Shown: positions 6,084 through 14,221, counted from the stretch's first letter. The stretch is DNA of 15,465 nt from Simkania negevensis (GCA_016191565.1 JACPWA010000143.1:1-15465), one strand, 5' to 3'. Numbers and translations: made by a program. Notes: generated by a model not told the origin, from the letters alone.

Positions 6084-7208
6084 TTAAAAACTTAAAGTGG
6101 AGCAAAAAAAGCCATCCATTCCCCCTTCCTTTGGAAAGGAAGAAAAAGGGGTGGAGACTACTTTCAGGCCGTATTTTTTAGTTACATAATCGATTTGCTG
6201 TTGATTTTCTTCTGGCATGATACTACAAGTAGCATAGATGATTTTCCCTTTAGGATGCAAAAACTTTAAGCTCTCCTCAAAGATTTTCCTTTGCTCTTCC
6301 ACTAATCGATCAATCGTTTCAGGGGTAATTTTCCATTTTTGATCTGGATTCCTTCGAAATGTTCCCGTGCCACTACAAGGAACATCCAAAAGGATCCAGT
6401 CCATCCTTTTTAGGAGCCCCTTTCTTTTTAATTGTTTCTCCTCAAGAAGTAAAGCATTTTGAATCCCCGCCCTTTTCAACCGTTTCTTTGCTTGGAGTAA
6501 CATGAAAGGGCGCATATCGTAAAGATAAATTTGTCCTTTTCCTTCCATTTTAGGTGCAAATGCTAGAGTTTTGCCTCCTGAGCCGGCGCAATAATCAAAG
6601 ACATGTTCATTTTTTTTTGTCTCTACCTTTTGAGCGACAATTTGGCTCCCCTCATCTTGCACCTCAAAAAGTCCTTCCTTGAATTCAGGAAGAAGATAGA
6701 AATTCACTTTCTTATGAAACATAATCCCCTCTGGAGATTCTGTGCAAGGGGAGACTTCGTAAAGGTTTTTCCAGCGCTCTAAAAGTGTATCTCTCGATGT
6801 TTTTAAGCGATTCACTCTGATAGTAGTAGGTGCAGCTTGATTCGAAATAAGACAATATTCAATTACCTTTTCCTCTCCATAGCTTTGGAGCAGTTTGTGA
6901 ACGAGCTGCTCTGGAAAGCTGAGCCGCACATGAAGAGGGATCGTTTCGTCCTTAAGATAGCTGAGAGGGGCTACTTTTTCAAATAGCTTCCATTTTTCTT
7001 CAGTTGTTTGTAGATGTGGGTGTAAATAATCTAAGAGTCCCTTCCACCTTGTCATTCCATATACAGTCTCAGATAGGATTTTTCGATCCTTTGAGCCGAT
7101 TGCTTTATGCGCTTTAAAATAATTTCTTAAAATCAAATCAAGCGGCTGATTGGAGTCGCTTTGAAGTGCTAATAACTTTGATAGGTGAGAGAGTCTAAAA
7201 TACTTCAT
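6084..7208 (-). CDS. rsmB: 16S rRNA (cytosine-C5)-methyltransferase, RsmB/Sun-NOL1 family
   Basis: The product from the ATG at 7208 (374 residues) is a SAM-dependent m5C RNA methyltransferase. The N-terminal part (about 1-125) is helical and NusB-like, as in RsmB. The catalytic domain shows motif I DYCAGSGGKT (205-214), motif IV DVPCSGTG with the release Cys (Cys278), and motif VI YATCSIMPEEN with the nucleophile Cys (Cys328). The family has several members. The NusB-like N-terminus favours RsmB, which acts on C967 of 16S rRNA, but another RNA specificity cannot be excluded. The frame could extend to a TTG at 7247, but that adds 13 unconserved residues. It is the first gene of the minus-strand set rsmB, SurA-like gene, rsmA, and is divergent from the doxX gene. 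A TATAAT (7221-7216 on the minus strand) lies just before the ATG. Confidence 0.88.
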   Translation of the reverse strand: MKYFRLSHLSKLLALQSDSNQPLDLILRNYFKAHKAIGSKDRKILSETVYGMTRWKGLLDYLHPHLQTTEEKWKLFEKVAPLSYLKDETIPLHVRLSFPEQLVHKLLQSYGEEKVIEYCLISNQAAPTTIRVNRLKTSRDTLLERWKNLYEVSPCTESPEGIMFHKKVNFYLLPEFKEGLFEVQDEGSQIVAQKVETKKNEHVFDYCAGSGGKTLAFAPKMEGKGQIYLYDMRPFMLLQAKKRLKRAGIQNALLLEEKQLKRKGLLKRMDWILLDVPCSGTGTFRRNPDQKWKITPETIDRLVEEQRKIFEESLKFLHPKGKIIYATCSIMPEENQQQIDYVTKKYGLKVVSTPFSSFPKEGGMDGFFCSTLSF

Positions 7209-7273
7209 CGAGTAAATTATACTAAATTGGTTCGAATAACGTAACAAATTCGAAGCTTGTGTTTTTAAACATT

Positions 7274-7369
7274 AGCGAGAAAAGGTCTCTAGAAGGTGGC
7301 ATGTTAAGCGATCCACTTTAGTAATTTTATTTCTTACAGTGAGTATTATATCTCAAAGCGAGAAAAGGT
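7274..7369. repeat. 13-bp direct repeat in the divergent rsmB/doxX intergenic region
   Basis: AGCGAGAAAAGGT occurs exactly at 7274-7286 and 7357-7369, 83 bp start to start. A related AAGAAAAAGGTACA (7397-7410) includes the doxX ribosome site, and the second copy continues GTACA like it. The arrangement could be a pair of protein-binding sites in a shared control region or the trace of a small duplication. Confidence 0.5.
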
Positions 7370-7411
7370 ACAAATTGTTATAGTATCATTCTACACAAGA
7401 AAAAGGTACAT

Positions 7412-7864
7412 ATGGGTCAAGACCGAGGTTTTTTTGGGTTTATAGGAAGAGCCTGCATTAGCATGATCTTTATTATCTCCGGACTGAATCAAATTTTTGA
7501 TTGGCAAAAGGTGGAAGAGGGGCTAGTCATGACCCTTTATGAATGGCATATGCATGTAGAGGGACTATTCATTGCTGAAAAGCTTTTTGAATTTCTTATT
7601 CCCTTGGCTTCTCTTCTTCTAGGGGTAGCGCTTGGGCTTCAGCTTCTTGGCGGGCTGATGCTCTTTTTCGGTATTAAAATCAAGTTTGCTGCTTTTCTTC
7701 TGCTCCTTTTTCTCATTCCTGTTACTATGGTCTACCATGCTTTTTGGTTACAAGTGGGAGATCGTTTTCGGTTGGAGCTCGTTAATTTTTTGAAAAACAC
7801 AGCCATTTTGGGAAGTCTGATTCTCTTGGTCCGAGGCGGTGGACGTCAGGCTGAAAGTGACTAA
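7412..7864 (+). CDS. DoxX-family integral membrane protein
   Basis: This 150-residue protein has the four-helix DoxX profile. Hydrophobic segments lie near 7-29, 58-88, 92-112 and 126-141, and the first contains the family-like GRACISMIFIISGLNQIFDW. DoxX-family proteins sit in the inner membrane. Some are linked to quinone or thiosulfate redox chemistry or to oxidative stress, but the role of this one is unknown. The start is supported by AAAAGG 5 nt upstream. Its TAA is followed immediately by the GTG start of lnt, so the two are probably co-transcribed and translationally coupled. The chlamydial lnt cluster is not normally defined by this gene, so its position as the first gene is worth noting. 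No frame defects are visible. Confidence 0.85.
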   Translation: MGQDRGFFGFIGRACISMIFIISGLNQIFDWQKVEEGLVMTLYEWHMHVEGLFIAEKLFEFLIPLASLLLGVALGLQLLGGLMLFFGIKIKFAAFLLLLFLIPVTMVYHAFWLQVGDRFRLELVNFLKNTAILGSLILLVRGGGRQAESD

Positions 7865-9249
7865 GTGAATTTTTTTTCCCCCTCCCTCATCTTCCTCATC
7901 AGCTTTATCATTGTGGCTTTTGGGCAGCCGAGCCGCTCCCTTGTCCTTTCGATCCTTGCCAGTTGCATCGGCTACGGTCTTTGTTTTATCTCCCTTTTAG
8001 AGGTGAGAAAAAGGAAAAACCGTTTTCTTCTTGCTGGAGCTTGGTTTACTTTGGTGCAGATGGTAGAGCTTGGATGGCTTGCTACCCCTGAATACCATGG
8101 CTGGTATATTATTTTCGTCTACTTGCTCCTTTCCCTTTTTCTTGGTCTCCAATTTGCGCTTCTTTCCCTTTTTCTCTCTCAATACCTCAAATGGGATAGA
8201 ATTCTCTTTTTAACTTCTCTTTGGACCCTGTTTGAATGGGGGCGTCTTTTTATCTTTTGTGGTTTTTCTTGGAATCCGGTAGGACTTGCTCTGACTGCTC
8301 CTCTTTACCCAAGTCAAATGGCCTCGCTTGGAGGGATTTTCTTTCTTTCTTTTTGGGTGATCTTAGTCAATCTCCTTTTCCTCAAAGGCTACTTAGAAAG
8401 AAGAAAAAAAGGATTTTTAACATGGGGAGCGCTCGCTCTTTTCCCCTATTTCTTTGGATTTTGTCATCTCAGCTTTCATGAGAGAGAGCAACAGGGAAAA
8501 GAGATGCTCCACGTAGCCCTTTTGCAAACAGGGCTGCGCGTAGAGGAAAAGGTATTTTTTGGGGATCGGAGCACCTCTTTTGTTTCTCCTTATACCCAGT
8601 GGGAAAAGATTCTTGGGTATCTAGAGCAAAAAGAAAGAGGTAGGCCCCTTGATCTGATTGTTTTGCCAGAAGCTGCTCTTCCCTTTTCAGCAAACAGTCC
8701 TGTCTACTTCTACGAAGAAGTAGTCAAGATTTTTGCAAAAAAGTGGGGAAAAAGTGAAGGGGAGCTTGATCTTCTTTTAAAATATCCTTTTGCTGTGAAA
8801 AAGGAAATGGAAAAGTTCCAGAGAGTATTTCGATTTGTTATGAAGAGACCTTTTCTCATCTGATTCGGGAAGATCGTCTGAAAGGAGCCAAACTTCTTAT
8901 CAATTTGACTAATGACGCCTGGTATCCTTCTTCCACCCTTCCTTTGCAGCATTTTTATCATGGAAAAGTAAGAGCTCTTGAAAACGGGGTCCCTTTAGTG
9001 CGCGCCTGCAATTCAGGGGTGACTGCAGCGGTTGATAGTTTAGGAAGGGTTATAGGGATATTTCAAGGAAGCAAAGGAGAGTCACAGTGGGAACAAGGGC
9101 CTTTATTTGCTTCTTTAAGTCTCTACTCTTATACCACCCTTTACAGCCTTGTAGGTAATGCACCTCTCCTTTTCCTTTCCCTATCTTCTATCAGCTCTTT
9201 TCTCCTCTGCAGAAAGAAAACGCTTGCCTCAAATAGAAGCACACTTTAA
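7865..9249 (+). pseudogene. lnt: Apolipoprotein N-acyltransferase, frameshifted with a missing central segment
   Basis: Lnt transfers an acyl chain from phospholipid to the N-terminal Cys of lipoproteins in the inner membrane. The frame starts at a GTG directly after the doxX stop and reads through the multi-helix membrane domain. It reaches the nitrilase-like domain with VLPEAALPF, whose Glu269 is the first catalytic residue, and stops at 8863. The other end lies one frame back. From about 8797 that frame reads SICYEETFSHLIRE (catalytic Cys codon 8836-8838), INLTNDAWYP, QHFYHGKVRALENGVPLVRACN and a final membrane helix to 9249. Glu and Cys are about 56 codons apart, against 120 in E. coli Lnt (E267, C387). 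The missing part includes the catalytic-Lys region (KRxLVPFGE-type motif), which I cannot find in any frame. Deletion plus frameshift, or an assembly error, would explain this. Confidence 0.85.
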
Positions 9250-9300
9250 CCTGAAGGTTACTATTCGTTTAAAATCAACTCTTTATCATTGAGATTTAAT

Positions 9301-9306
9301 AGAGGT
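9301..9306 (+). promoter_or_regulatory. Shine-Dalgarno site that sets the lpxC start
   Basis: AGAGGT lies 3 nt before the ATG at 9310. It favours this ATG over the upstream in-frame TTG at 9289. Confidence 0.5.
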
Positions 9307-9309
9307 CAC

Positions 9310-10209
9310 ATGTTCCAGCCAGATGAACTTTCCTCGTCAAGAAAACATCAGCACTCTCTTAAAGCTTCTTCTCCTACTCTTACTGGTATTGGTCTATTTA
9401 CCGGAACTAGAACAGAGGTAACTCTTCGGCCAGCTGCTGAAGGAACAGGGATTGTATTTCGAAGAATCGATATGCCAGGTAAGCCGATGTTACCAGCTCA
9501 GGTGGAATTTGTTAGAGATACCCCCCGCTGTACCATCTTGAGAAATCAGGAATTGCAAATTCAAACAGTGGAACATATCCTTTCCGCGATCAAAGCTTTT
9601 GATTTAGATAATGTGGTGATCGAGCTTAATGGTCCTGAGGTGCCCAGCTGCGATGGAAGCGCTCTTCCTTTTGTTGAACTGATTGAAAAGGCAGGGGTGA
9701 TCTCTCAAACCGCCACAAAACGGGTTCATCATGTAGAAGCTCCTGTTTTTTGGTCAAAAGGAGATGTGCAGCTCGTTGCCCTTCCAGCAGAAGAATTTCG
9801 CATTAGCTATACTCTTCATTACCCTCATAATGAGTTTCTCCGCTCTCAATTTTACACGATTCATATCAACGAAGAGACTTACAAGCAGGAGATTGCTCCT
9901 GCCCGTACCTTTTCTCTGTACGAAGAGATCGTCCCTCTGATTGAAAAGGGGAACATCAAAGGGGGAAGGCTAGATAATGCTGTGATCATCAAAGGAGATA
10001 CTGTATTAAATCCAGAGGGGATCCGCTATAATGATGAGATGGTGCGTCATAAAGTCCTTGATTTGATCGGAGATCTATCCCTTGTAGGAAGATGTTTTTT
10101 TGCGCACGTGATTGCGATCCGATCAGGACATTTTTCTAATACTTCCTTCGCAAGGGAATTAGTCAATCACTTTAAGATGGAGTATAAAGATGAGCTCGCA
10201 ACTATCTAA
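9310..10209 (+). CDS. lpxC: UDP-3-O-acyl-N-acetylglucosamine deacetylase
   Basis: LpxC is the zinc enzyme that performs the committed deacetylation in lipid A synthesis. From the ATG at 9310 the protein has 299 residues. Visible hallmarks are TGIGLFTG near the N-terminus, TVEHILSAI with the general base Glu88 and zinc ligand His89, and CDGSALPF (114-121). They continue with PARTFSLYEEI (197-207), RHKVLDLIGDLSL with zinc ligands His247 and Asp255, and the catalytic His274 in SGHFSNTSFARE. All expected catalytic residues are present. The stop overlaps the fabZ start by 20 nt. It follows lnt with a 60-nt gap, in the order known from Chlamydia (CT534 to CT533). Confidence 0.96.
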   Translation: MFQPDELSSSRKHQHSLKASSPTLTGIGLFTGTRTEVTLRPAAEGTGIVFRRIDMPGKPMLPAQVEFVRDTPRCTILRNQELQIQTVEHILSAIKAFDLDNVVIELNGPEVPSCDGSALPFVELIEKAGVISQTATKRVHHVEAPVFWSKGDVQLVALPAEEFRISYTLHYPHNEFLRSQFYTIHINEETYKQEIAPARTFSLYEEIVPLIEKGNIKGGRLDNAVIIKGDTVLNPEGIRYNDEMVRHKVLDLIGDLSLVGRCFFAHVIAIRSGHFSNTSFARELVNHFKMEYKDELATI

Positions 10210-10663
10210 GCGTCCTGTCCCTCTATTAGGGATCAAGGAAATTTCTCGCATACTTCCTCATCGCTACCCTTTTCTTTTGATCGATAGAGTTCTTGAACTC
10301 GATCCTGAAAATAGTAGGATTACAGCGATTAAGTGCTTAACTATTAATGAAGCTTTTTTTCAGGGCCACTTTCCCGAAGCTCCCATTATGCCGGGAGTGC
10401 TGATCTTGGAAGCGCTTGCTCAAGCAGGAGGCATTTTAATTCGAGAAAAAGGTTATAAAGATCAAACAGCAGTGCTCCTTAGCATTAATAATGCAAAATT
10501 TCGCCGCCCAGTCTCTCCTGGTGATACCTTGTACTTAAAGGTGCAAGGGCTTCATTTTGGATCGAAAGGGGGCAAGGTAGAGGCAAAGGCATTCATCGAC
10601 AATGAACTTTTAGCCGCTGAGGCAGAAATTGGTTTTGCCTTAAGAGGACCGGGGCAGATTTAA
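10190..10663 (+). CDS. fabZ: 3-hydroxyacyl-ACP dehydratase FabZ
   Basis: FabZ dehydrates (3R)-hydroxyacyl-ACP in fatty-acid elongation and competes with LpxA/LpxD for hydroxyacyl chains. The 157-residue protein has the hot-dog fold signatures LPHRYPFLLIDRV (22-34) and FQGHFPEAPIMPGVL (57-71) with catalytic His60. Glu74 of LILEALAQAGG completes the dyad. The start lies inside the end of lpxC (20-nt overlap), which suggests translational coupling and balanced expression of lipid A and fatty-acid enzymes. The first dozen residues are poorly conserved, so a slightly later start is possible but no better site is evident. Length and motifs are normal. Confidence 0.95.
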   Translation: MSSQLSKRPVPLLGIKEISRILPHRYPFLLIDRVLELDPENSRITAIKCLTINEAFFQGHFPEAPIMPGVLILEALAQAGGILIREKGYKDQTAVLLSINNAKFRRPVSPGDTLYLKVQGLHFGSKGGKVEAKAFIDNELLAAEAEIGFALRGPGQI

Positions 10664-10677
10664 TATATAGTAAGAGA

Positions 10678-11514
10678 ATGGAAAATAAGAGCAATATCCA
10701 CCCCACCGCAATTATCGAGGAGGGTGCTGCCATTGGTAAAAATGTCACTATCGAACCCTATGCAATCATTAAAAAATCGGTCACCATTGAAGATAATGTT
10801 ACTATTAAATCTCATGTCTATCTAGATGGAAATACAACAATCGGCAGCGGCACCACTATTTGGCCGGGAGCTAGTATCGGCACCAAAACACAAGATCTAA
10901 AGTTTCGGGGAGAAACTACCTATGTTACCATCGGAAAAAACTGCGAAATCCGAGAATTTGTCACGATCAATTCCTCCTGCAAAGAGGGGAGTATGGTCAG
11001 CGTTGGAGATAACTGTCTCATCATGGCCTATTGTCACGTAGCTCATAATTGCAAAGTGGGAAACAATGTGATCATGTCGAATGGAGCCATGCTTGCTGGC
11101 CATGTAGAGGTCGAAGACTTTGTCATCATCGGTGGAATGACTCCTGTACACCAATATGTCAGGATCGGCTGCTATGCGATGGTCGGAGGATTTAGCCGGA
11201 TTACCAACGATATTCCTCCTTATACCCTAGGAGCGGGCGCTCCTTATAAACTAGGAGGCCTTAACCTTATCGGTCTCAAGCGTCACAATTTTCGCTACGA
11301 ACTCAGGAAAGATTTAACTAAAGCTTTTAAGCTCACCTATCGCTCAGGGATTAACCTCAGAGAAGCGCTCGATCGTTTAGAACAAGAAGGAAGTGGAAGC
11401 CCTGTTATCAAACACTGGATCGATTTTTGCCGCACCTCAAAGCGGGGTTTGATCGGCCTTCAGGGAAGCGAAGAAGAGGAAGAAAGTACAATAGAGGATG
11501 CTCTAGAAGAGTAA
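10678..11514 (+). CDS. lpxA: Acyl-ACP--UDP-N-acetylglucosamine O-acyltransferase
   Basis: LpxA acylates UDP-GlcNAc at O-3, the first step of lipid A synthesis, as a cytoplasmic trimer. The 278 residues form a left-handed beta-helix with repeated hexapeptides (IHPTAII, IGKNVTI, IEDNVTI and so on) over about residues 6-190, followed by a helical C-terminal domain. The catalytic His123 is in CHVAHNC. The family stretches LAGHVEVEDFVIIGGMTPVHQ (139-159) and GLNLIGLKRHNF (194-205) are clear. LpxA and LpxD share the fold, but the UDP-GlcNAc acyltransferase C-terminus and the gene order support LpxA. It starts 14 nt after fabZ with a weak AAGAGA ribosome site. The last 15 residues are strongly acidic. 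Confidence 0.95.
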   Translation: MENKSNIHPTAIIEEGAAIGKNVTIEPYAIIKKSVTIEDNVTIKSHVYLDGNTTIGSGTTIWPGASIGTKTQDLKFRGETTYVTIGKNCEIREFVTINSSCKEGSMVSVGDNCLIMAYCHVAHNCKVGNNVIMSNGAMLAGHVEVEDFVIIGGMTPVHQYVRIGCYAMVGGFSRITNDIPPYTLGAGAPYKLGGLNLIGLKRHNFRYELRKDLTKAFKLTYRSGINLREALDRLEQEGSGSPVIKHWIDFCRTSKRGLIGLQGSEEEEESTIEDALEE

Positions 11515-11531
11515 TAGATTAACTTCTAATA

Positions 11532-12491
11532 ATGAGAATTATTTTTTTTGGAACCCCTCCCTTTGCCGCAAAAATCCTCTCTCATCTCATTAAAAGAAAA
11601 ATCAATATCGTAGCTGTAGTCACTAAACCAGATCGCCCCAAAGGGCGCTCTTCCCTTCCCTCTTTTTCTGCAGTAAAAGAAGAGGTGCTTCACTTTCACT
11701 CTACCCTTCCTCTCCACCAACCTGAAAAAGCTTCTACCCACTCTTTTGCCACTCTCTTAGCCTTCTATCAGCCTGATCTTTTCGTGGTAGTCGCCTATGG
11801 AGAAATTATGAAGCAGGATCTTTTAGACATCCCAAAATGCGGTGCCATCAACTTACATGCCAGCCTTCTTCCCAAATATCGAGGAGCGTCTCCTATGCAA
11901 TGGGCCCTTCTTGAAGGGGAAAAAGAAACAGGGGTGACCATTATCGAAATGGTCCTCAAAATGGATGCGGGAGATGTATTAAAGCAAAAAAAAATTCCTC
12001 TTTCTGAAGAGATGAACCTAGGGGAACTAGAAGAAAAAATGATCCCTGTCGGAAGTGAAGCGCTTCTTGAAGTGATCGAAGAATATAAAAACGGGAAAGT
12101 CAAAAAAGTCCTACAGGAGCATGAGAAAGCAACCTATGTTTCCAAGATTACTCCTGAGCTGCTTCACATTCGCTGGGATAAAACTGCCCTGGAAATCCAC
12201 AACCAGGTTCGCGCTTTTAGCCCTCTCCCAGGGGCCTTTTGCGAGATCCAGGTGGGTAGTCACATCAAAAGACTAAAAATCTTTAGATCAAAGGTAGAAA
12301 GTACACTTCTTCCTCACGATGCTTCTCCAGGAGCAACCTTGCATTACGATTCGCAAGGATGGACTATTGCCTGCAAAGGGGGGTCTTTGCGCCTGCTAGA
12401 AGTACAGCTCGAAGGGAAGAAAAAAATGGGGATCGAAGAGTTTGTGCGCGGAGTGAGCCTCCCTCTACTTTGTGTCCCTAAAAAAGATTAA
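11532..12491 (+). CDS. fmt: Methionyl-tRNA formyltransferase
   Basis: Fmt formylates the initiator Met-tRNA using 10-formyl-tetrahydrofolate, so that translation starts with fMet. The 319-residue protein begins directly at the first strand (MRIIFFGTPPFAA). TKPDRPKGR (31-39) is the tRNA-recognition loop. The formyltransferase catalytic set is Asn107, His109 (INLHASLLPKYRGASP) and Asp145 (KMDAGDVL). The C-terminal anticodon-stem domain (about 205-319) is present, with IHNQVRAFSPLPGA. It follows lpxA by 17 nt with no good Shine-Dalgarno site and is the last gene of the envelope cluster, as in Chlamydia (CT531 to CT530). Nothing abnormal is visible. Confidence 0.96.
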   Translation: MRIIFFGTPPFAAKILSHLIKRKINIVAVVTKPDRPKGRSSLPSFSAVKEEVLHFHSTLPLHQPEKASTHSFATLLAFYQPDLFVVVAYGEIMKQDLLDIPKCGAINLHASLLPKYRGASPMQWALLEGEKETGVTIIEMVLKMDAGDVLKQKKIPLSEEMNLGELEEKMIPVGSEALLEVIEEYKNGKVKKVLQEHEKATYVSKITPELLHIRWDKTALEIHNQVRAFSPLPGAFCEIQVGSHIKRLKIFRSKVESTLLPHDASPGATLHYDSQGWTIACKGGSLRLLEVQLEGKKKMGIEEFVRGVSLPLLCVPKKD

Positions 12492-12516
12492 AAAACCCTT
12501 TAGTTAATTCTTTCTT
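12483..12516 (+). terminator. Weak AT-rich hairpin after fmt
   Basis: AAAGATTAA (12483-12491, including the fmt stop) can pair imperfectly with TTAATTCTTT (12504-12513), followed by CTTTTCG. The stem is AT-only with a bulge, so it may not terminate efficiently. It is the only candidate between fmt and the next gene. Confidence 0.25.
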
Positions 12517-12565
12517 TTCGTGTAACCTTAATTGAAAGTTAACAATTTAACCCCCTATTTTTCTT

Positions 12566-14056
12566 ATGTCAGTTCCCTCTGTCAAACAATTTGGATTAGA
12601 CACAGCTTGGAGTTTAAAAACGTTTTTTAATCAATCTGGAACATCGCTATCTGCTTCTTCGCGCATAGCCCCTCTATCTCTTCCACTCTTTGGAGTCCCA
12701 GCTAAGGTACCAGAGGTGGAAAAAGAGATTGGGAATACACTTAGCCTTGTATACTGCTCTCAAAACCTATCGAACCTTTTCCGTAAAACGTCATTTAGCC
12801 CTTCTATGGATTGGTTGTGGAATAATGGAATAGAGTTTTTCTCTAATGCAGCTCCTATGCTTACCGCCTTACATGTACTGGGCGTTTTAACCTTACCTAA
12901 AAAAACAGTAGCGATCTTGGATGTGACCAGTGGCTTAGTCATAATGAGAGATTTATGGGCTGCATTAAGTAAAAAATTAAATAATAGTTGGAATAATCCT
13001 AACAAGTATATCGAGTATATACCGATACTTATGCAAGCTTCTATGCTTTTCATAGTCACTTCAGGCACTGTACATGAAGCTTGCGATTTTATAGCCTCTC
13101 CTCCTCAATTTCTTAATACTCTTCGCAGCTTTTTTACTAGTGAAAAAAGCGTCTTTATGAGCCGAATGTTTATTACTCTGTCGATTGTAAACCATTTTGC
13201 GAGAGGCTATGTAGCAGCAGCAAACGTTAAGAAAGAAAGAGTACAAGGTCCTAAAAAGCCGGAAAGAGAAGTGCTTTCTTTGCCTTTTTCTTTCTACTAT
13301 ATCGATCAGCTTAAGCCAAAAGGGGTAGTGGCAACCATCTTGGTTGGGCTGGAGCTTTTTGGTAGAAAAAAGCTGGCGATCGATGGATTGTCTGTCGACA
13401 CAGGGAAAGCTTTTGATTATCTAGATAATTTAAGACGACAATTTTCTTTGTCTGATTTAGGTGCTGCTTGCGGAACATTGTTAGAAAAAGTCTGCTACTT
13501 TGATGAATACCGTGAAAAAGGTTATAGCACTCTTACTATAGAGATGCTAGGTGCTGTTTTTAATGTGCTTAAAGACTTCGGATCGGCCATGAAATGGCTT
13601 GCAGCAGGACCCATCCCTGCTTTACAAGGGCGAAAGCATTTTTTCTGCGATATGAAAAATACTTTTTCTATTGGCAATGCAGCTATTCAATTATTGCCTC
13701 TTCTTGGGGTAATAGATCTCTTTGATCAGAAAGACAAGAGAGAAATTAAGAGGGTGTCCAAACCATGGACGGATGGTACAATAACTATCCTCCGAGAGAA
13801 GGAGAAAGAATCCCTTACGATGACAGCAAAGGTCAGCATTGCATGCTTGCTCCTCTTCCAAGGAACTGTGATTGCCTATAACCTAATGGATCTTTCTAAA
13901 CGAAGGCAATGGTACCTCTTTACGGAAGGAGCGTTTCAGTGGGCGCGTAGAGCCATGGCATGTACTTTCTTCGTTTCGCTTTATACAAAGTATCAGGTGA
14001 AAAAAGCCTCTAACTTGGAAGCCCAAGAATGGCTTTTTGCAACCGCTGAAGAATAA
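12566..14056 (+). CDS. Hypothetical membrane protein, first of a tandem paralogous pair
   Basis: I do not recognise this 496-residue protein in any characterised family. Hydrophobic stretches occur near residues 92-110, 113-133, 150-168, 198-218, 253-263, 370-385, 421-440 and 458-474, so it is probably polytopic. There is no cleavable signal peptide. A central block (about 240-372) reads SFYYIDQLKPKG, then DYLDNLRRQ, then LKDFGSAMKWLAAGPIPALQ and FFCDMKNTFSIG. The same block recurs in the gene at 14222, so the two are paralogues. The last hydrophobic segments also correspond. The next in-frame Met is at residue 81, so the ATG at 12566 is the best start, although no Shine-Dalgarno site precedes it. 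The gene is followed by a strong terminator. A host-interaction or inclusion-membrane role is possible for a protein of this kind but is not shown. Confidence 0.7.
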   Translation: MSVPSVKQFGLDTAWSLKTFFNQSGTSLSASSRIAPLSLPLFGVPAKVPEVEKEIGNTLSLVYCSQNLSNLFRKTSFSPSMDWLWNNGIEFFSNAAPMLTALHVLGVLTLPKKTVAILDVTSGLVIMRDLWAALSKKLNNSWNNPNKYIEYIPILMQASMLFIVTSGTVHEACDFIASPPQFLNTLRSFFTSEKSVFMSRMFITLSIVNHFARGYVAAANVKKERVQGPKKPEREVLSLPFSFYYIDQLKPKGVVATILVGLELFGRKKLAIDGLSVDTGKAFDYLDNLRRQFSLSDLGAACGTLLEKVCYFDEYREKGYSTLTIEMLGAVFNVLKDFGSAMKWLAAGPIPALQGRKHFFCDMKNTFSIGNAAIQLLPLLGVIDLFDQKDKREIKRVSKPWTDGTITILREKEKESLTMTAKVSIACLLLFQGTVIAYNLMDLSKRRQWYLFTEGAFQWARRAMACTFFVSLYTKYQVKKASNLEAQEWLFATAEE

Positions 14057-14101
14057 GATGCGATCCTGAAGCAAAGTTATTAAAATAAATACTTAACTTT
14101 T

Positions 14102-14140
14102 AAAAGAGCCTAAACTTAAAAAGCTTGGGCTCTTTTCTTT
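14102..14140 (+). terminator. Strong Rho-independent terminator
   Basis: The arm at 14102-14117 (AAAAGAGCC...ACTT) pairs with 14121-14136 (AAGC...GGCTCTTTT) through 16 positions. There are 14 Watson-Crick pairs, one G-U and one mismatch, with a 3-nt loop. CTTT follows, and more T-rich sequence lies downstream. It ends the transcript of the gene at 12566 and separates it from its paralogue. Confidence 0.8.
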
Positions 14141-14171
14141 AAAACAAGATTCTCTTTACTTTTTTCCCTTT

Positions 14172-14200
14172 TTGTTGTATCCTCGTTCTGGTTTTAATAA
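14172..14200 (+). promoter_or_regulatory. Candidate promoter for the second paralogue
   Basis: TTGTTG (14172-14177) and TAATAA (14195-14200) are spaced by exactly 17 bp. They lie just after the terminator and about 20 nt before the ATG at 14222. Each hexamer matches the sigma-70 type consensus at only three of six positions, so the spacing and context carry most of the weight. Confidence 0.3.
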
Positions 14201-14221
14201 TATCACCCCATTTACAAATAT

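Noticed and set aside
6079..6105. TTG start extending the SurA-like protein by nine residues
   Set aside because: It would overlap the rsmB end and place extra residues before the signal peptide; the ATG at 6078 gives a normal signal sequence.
7216..7244. TATAAT on the minus strand just before rsmB suggesting a leaderless mRNA
   Set aside because: The -10 is perfect but the position 17 bp upstream (TTACGT) is a poor -35, so a promoter is not supported well enough to annotate.
7209..7247. TTG start extending RsmB by 13 residues
   Set aside because: The added residues show no family similarity, and the ATG at 7208 gives a typical N-terminus.
12532..12561. Promoter-like TTGAAA, 18 bp, TATTTT before the gene at 12566
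   Set aside because: The hexamers match fairly well, but transcription would start about 6-7 nt after 12561, inside the start codon, so it cannot be the promoter for this ATG without an unusual start site.
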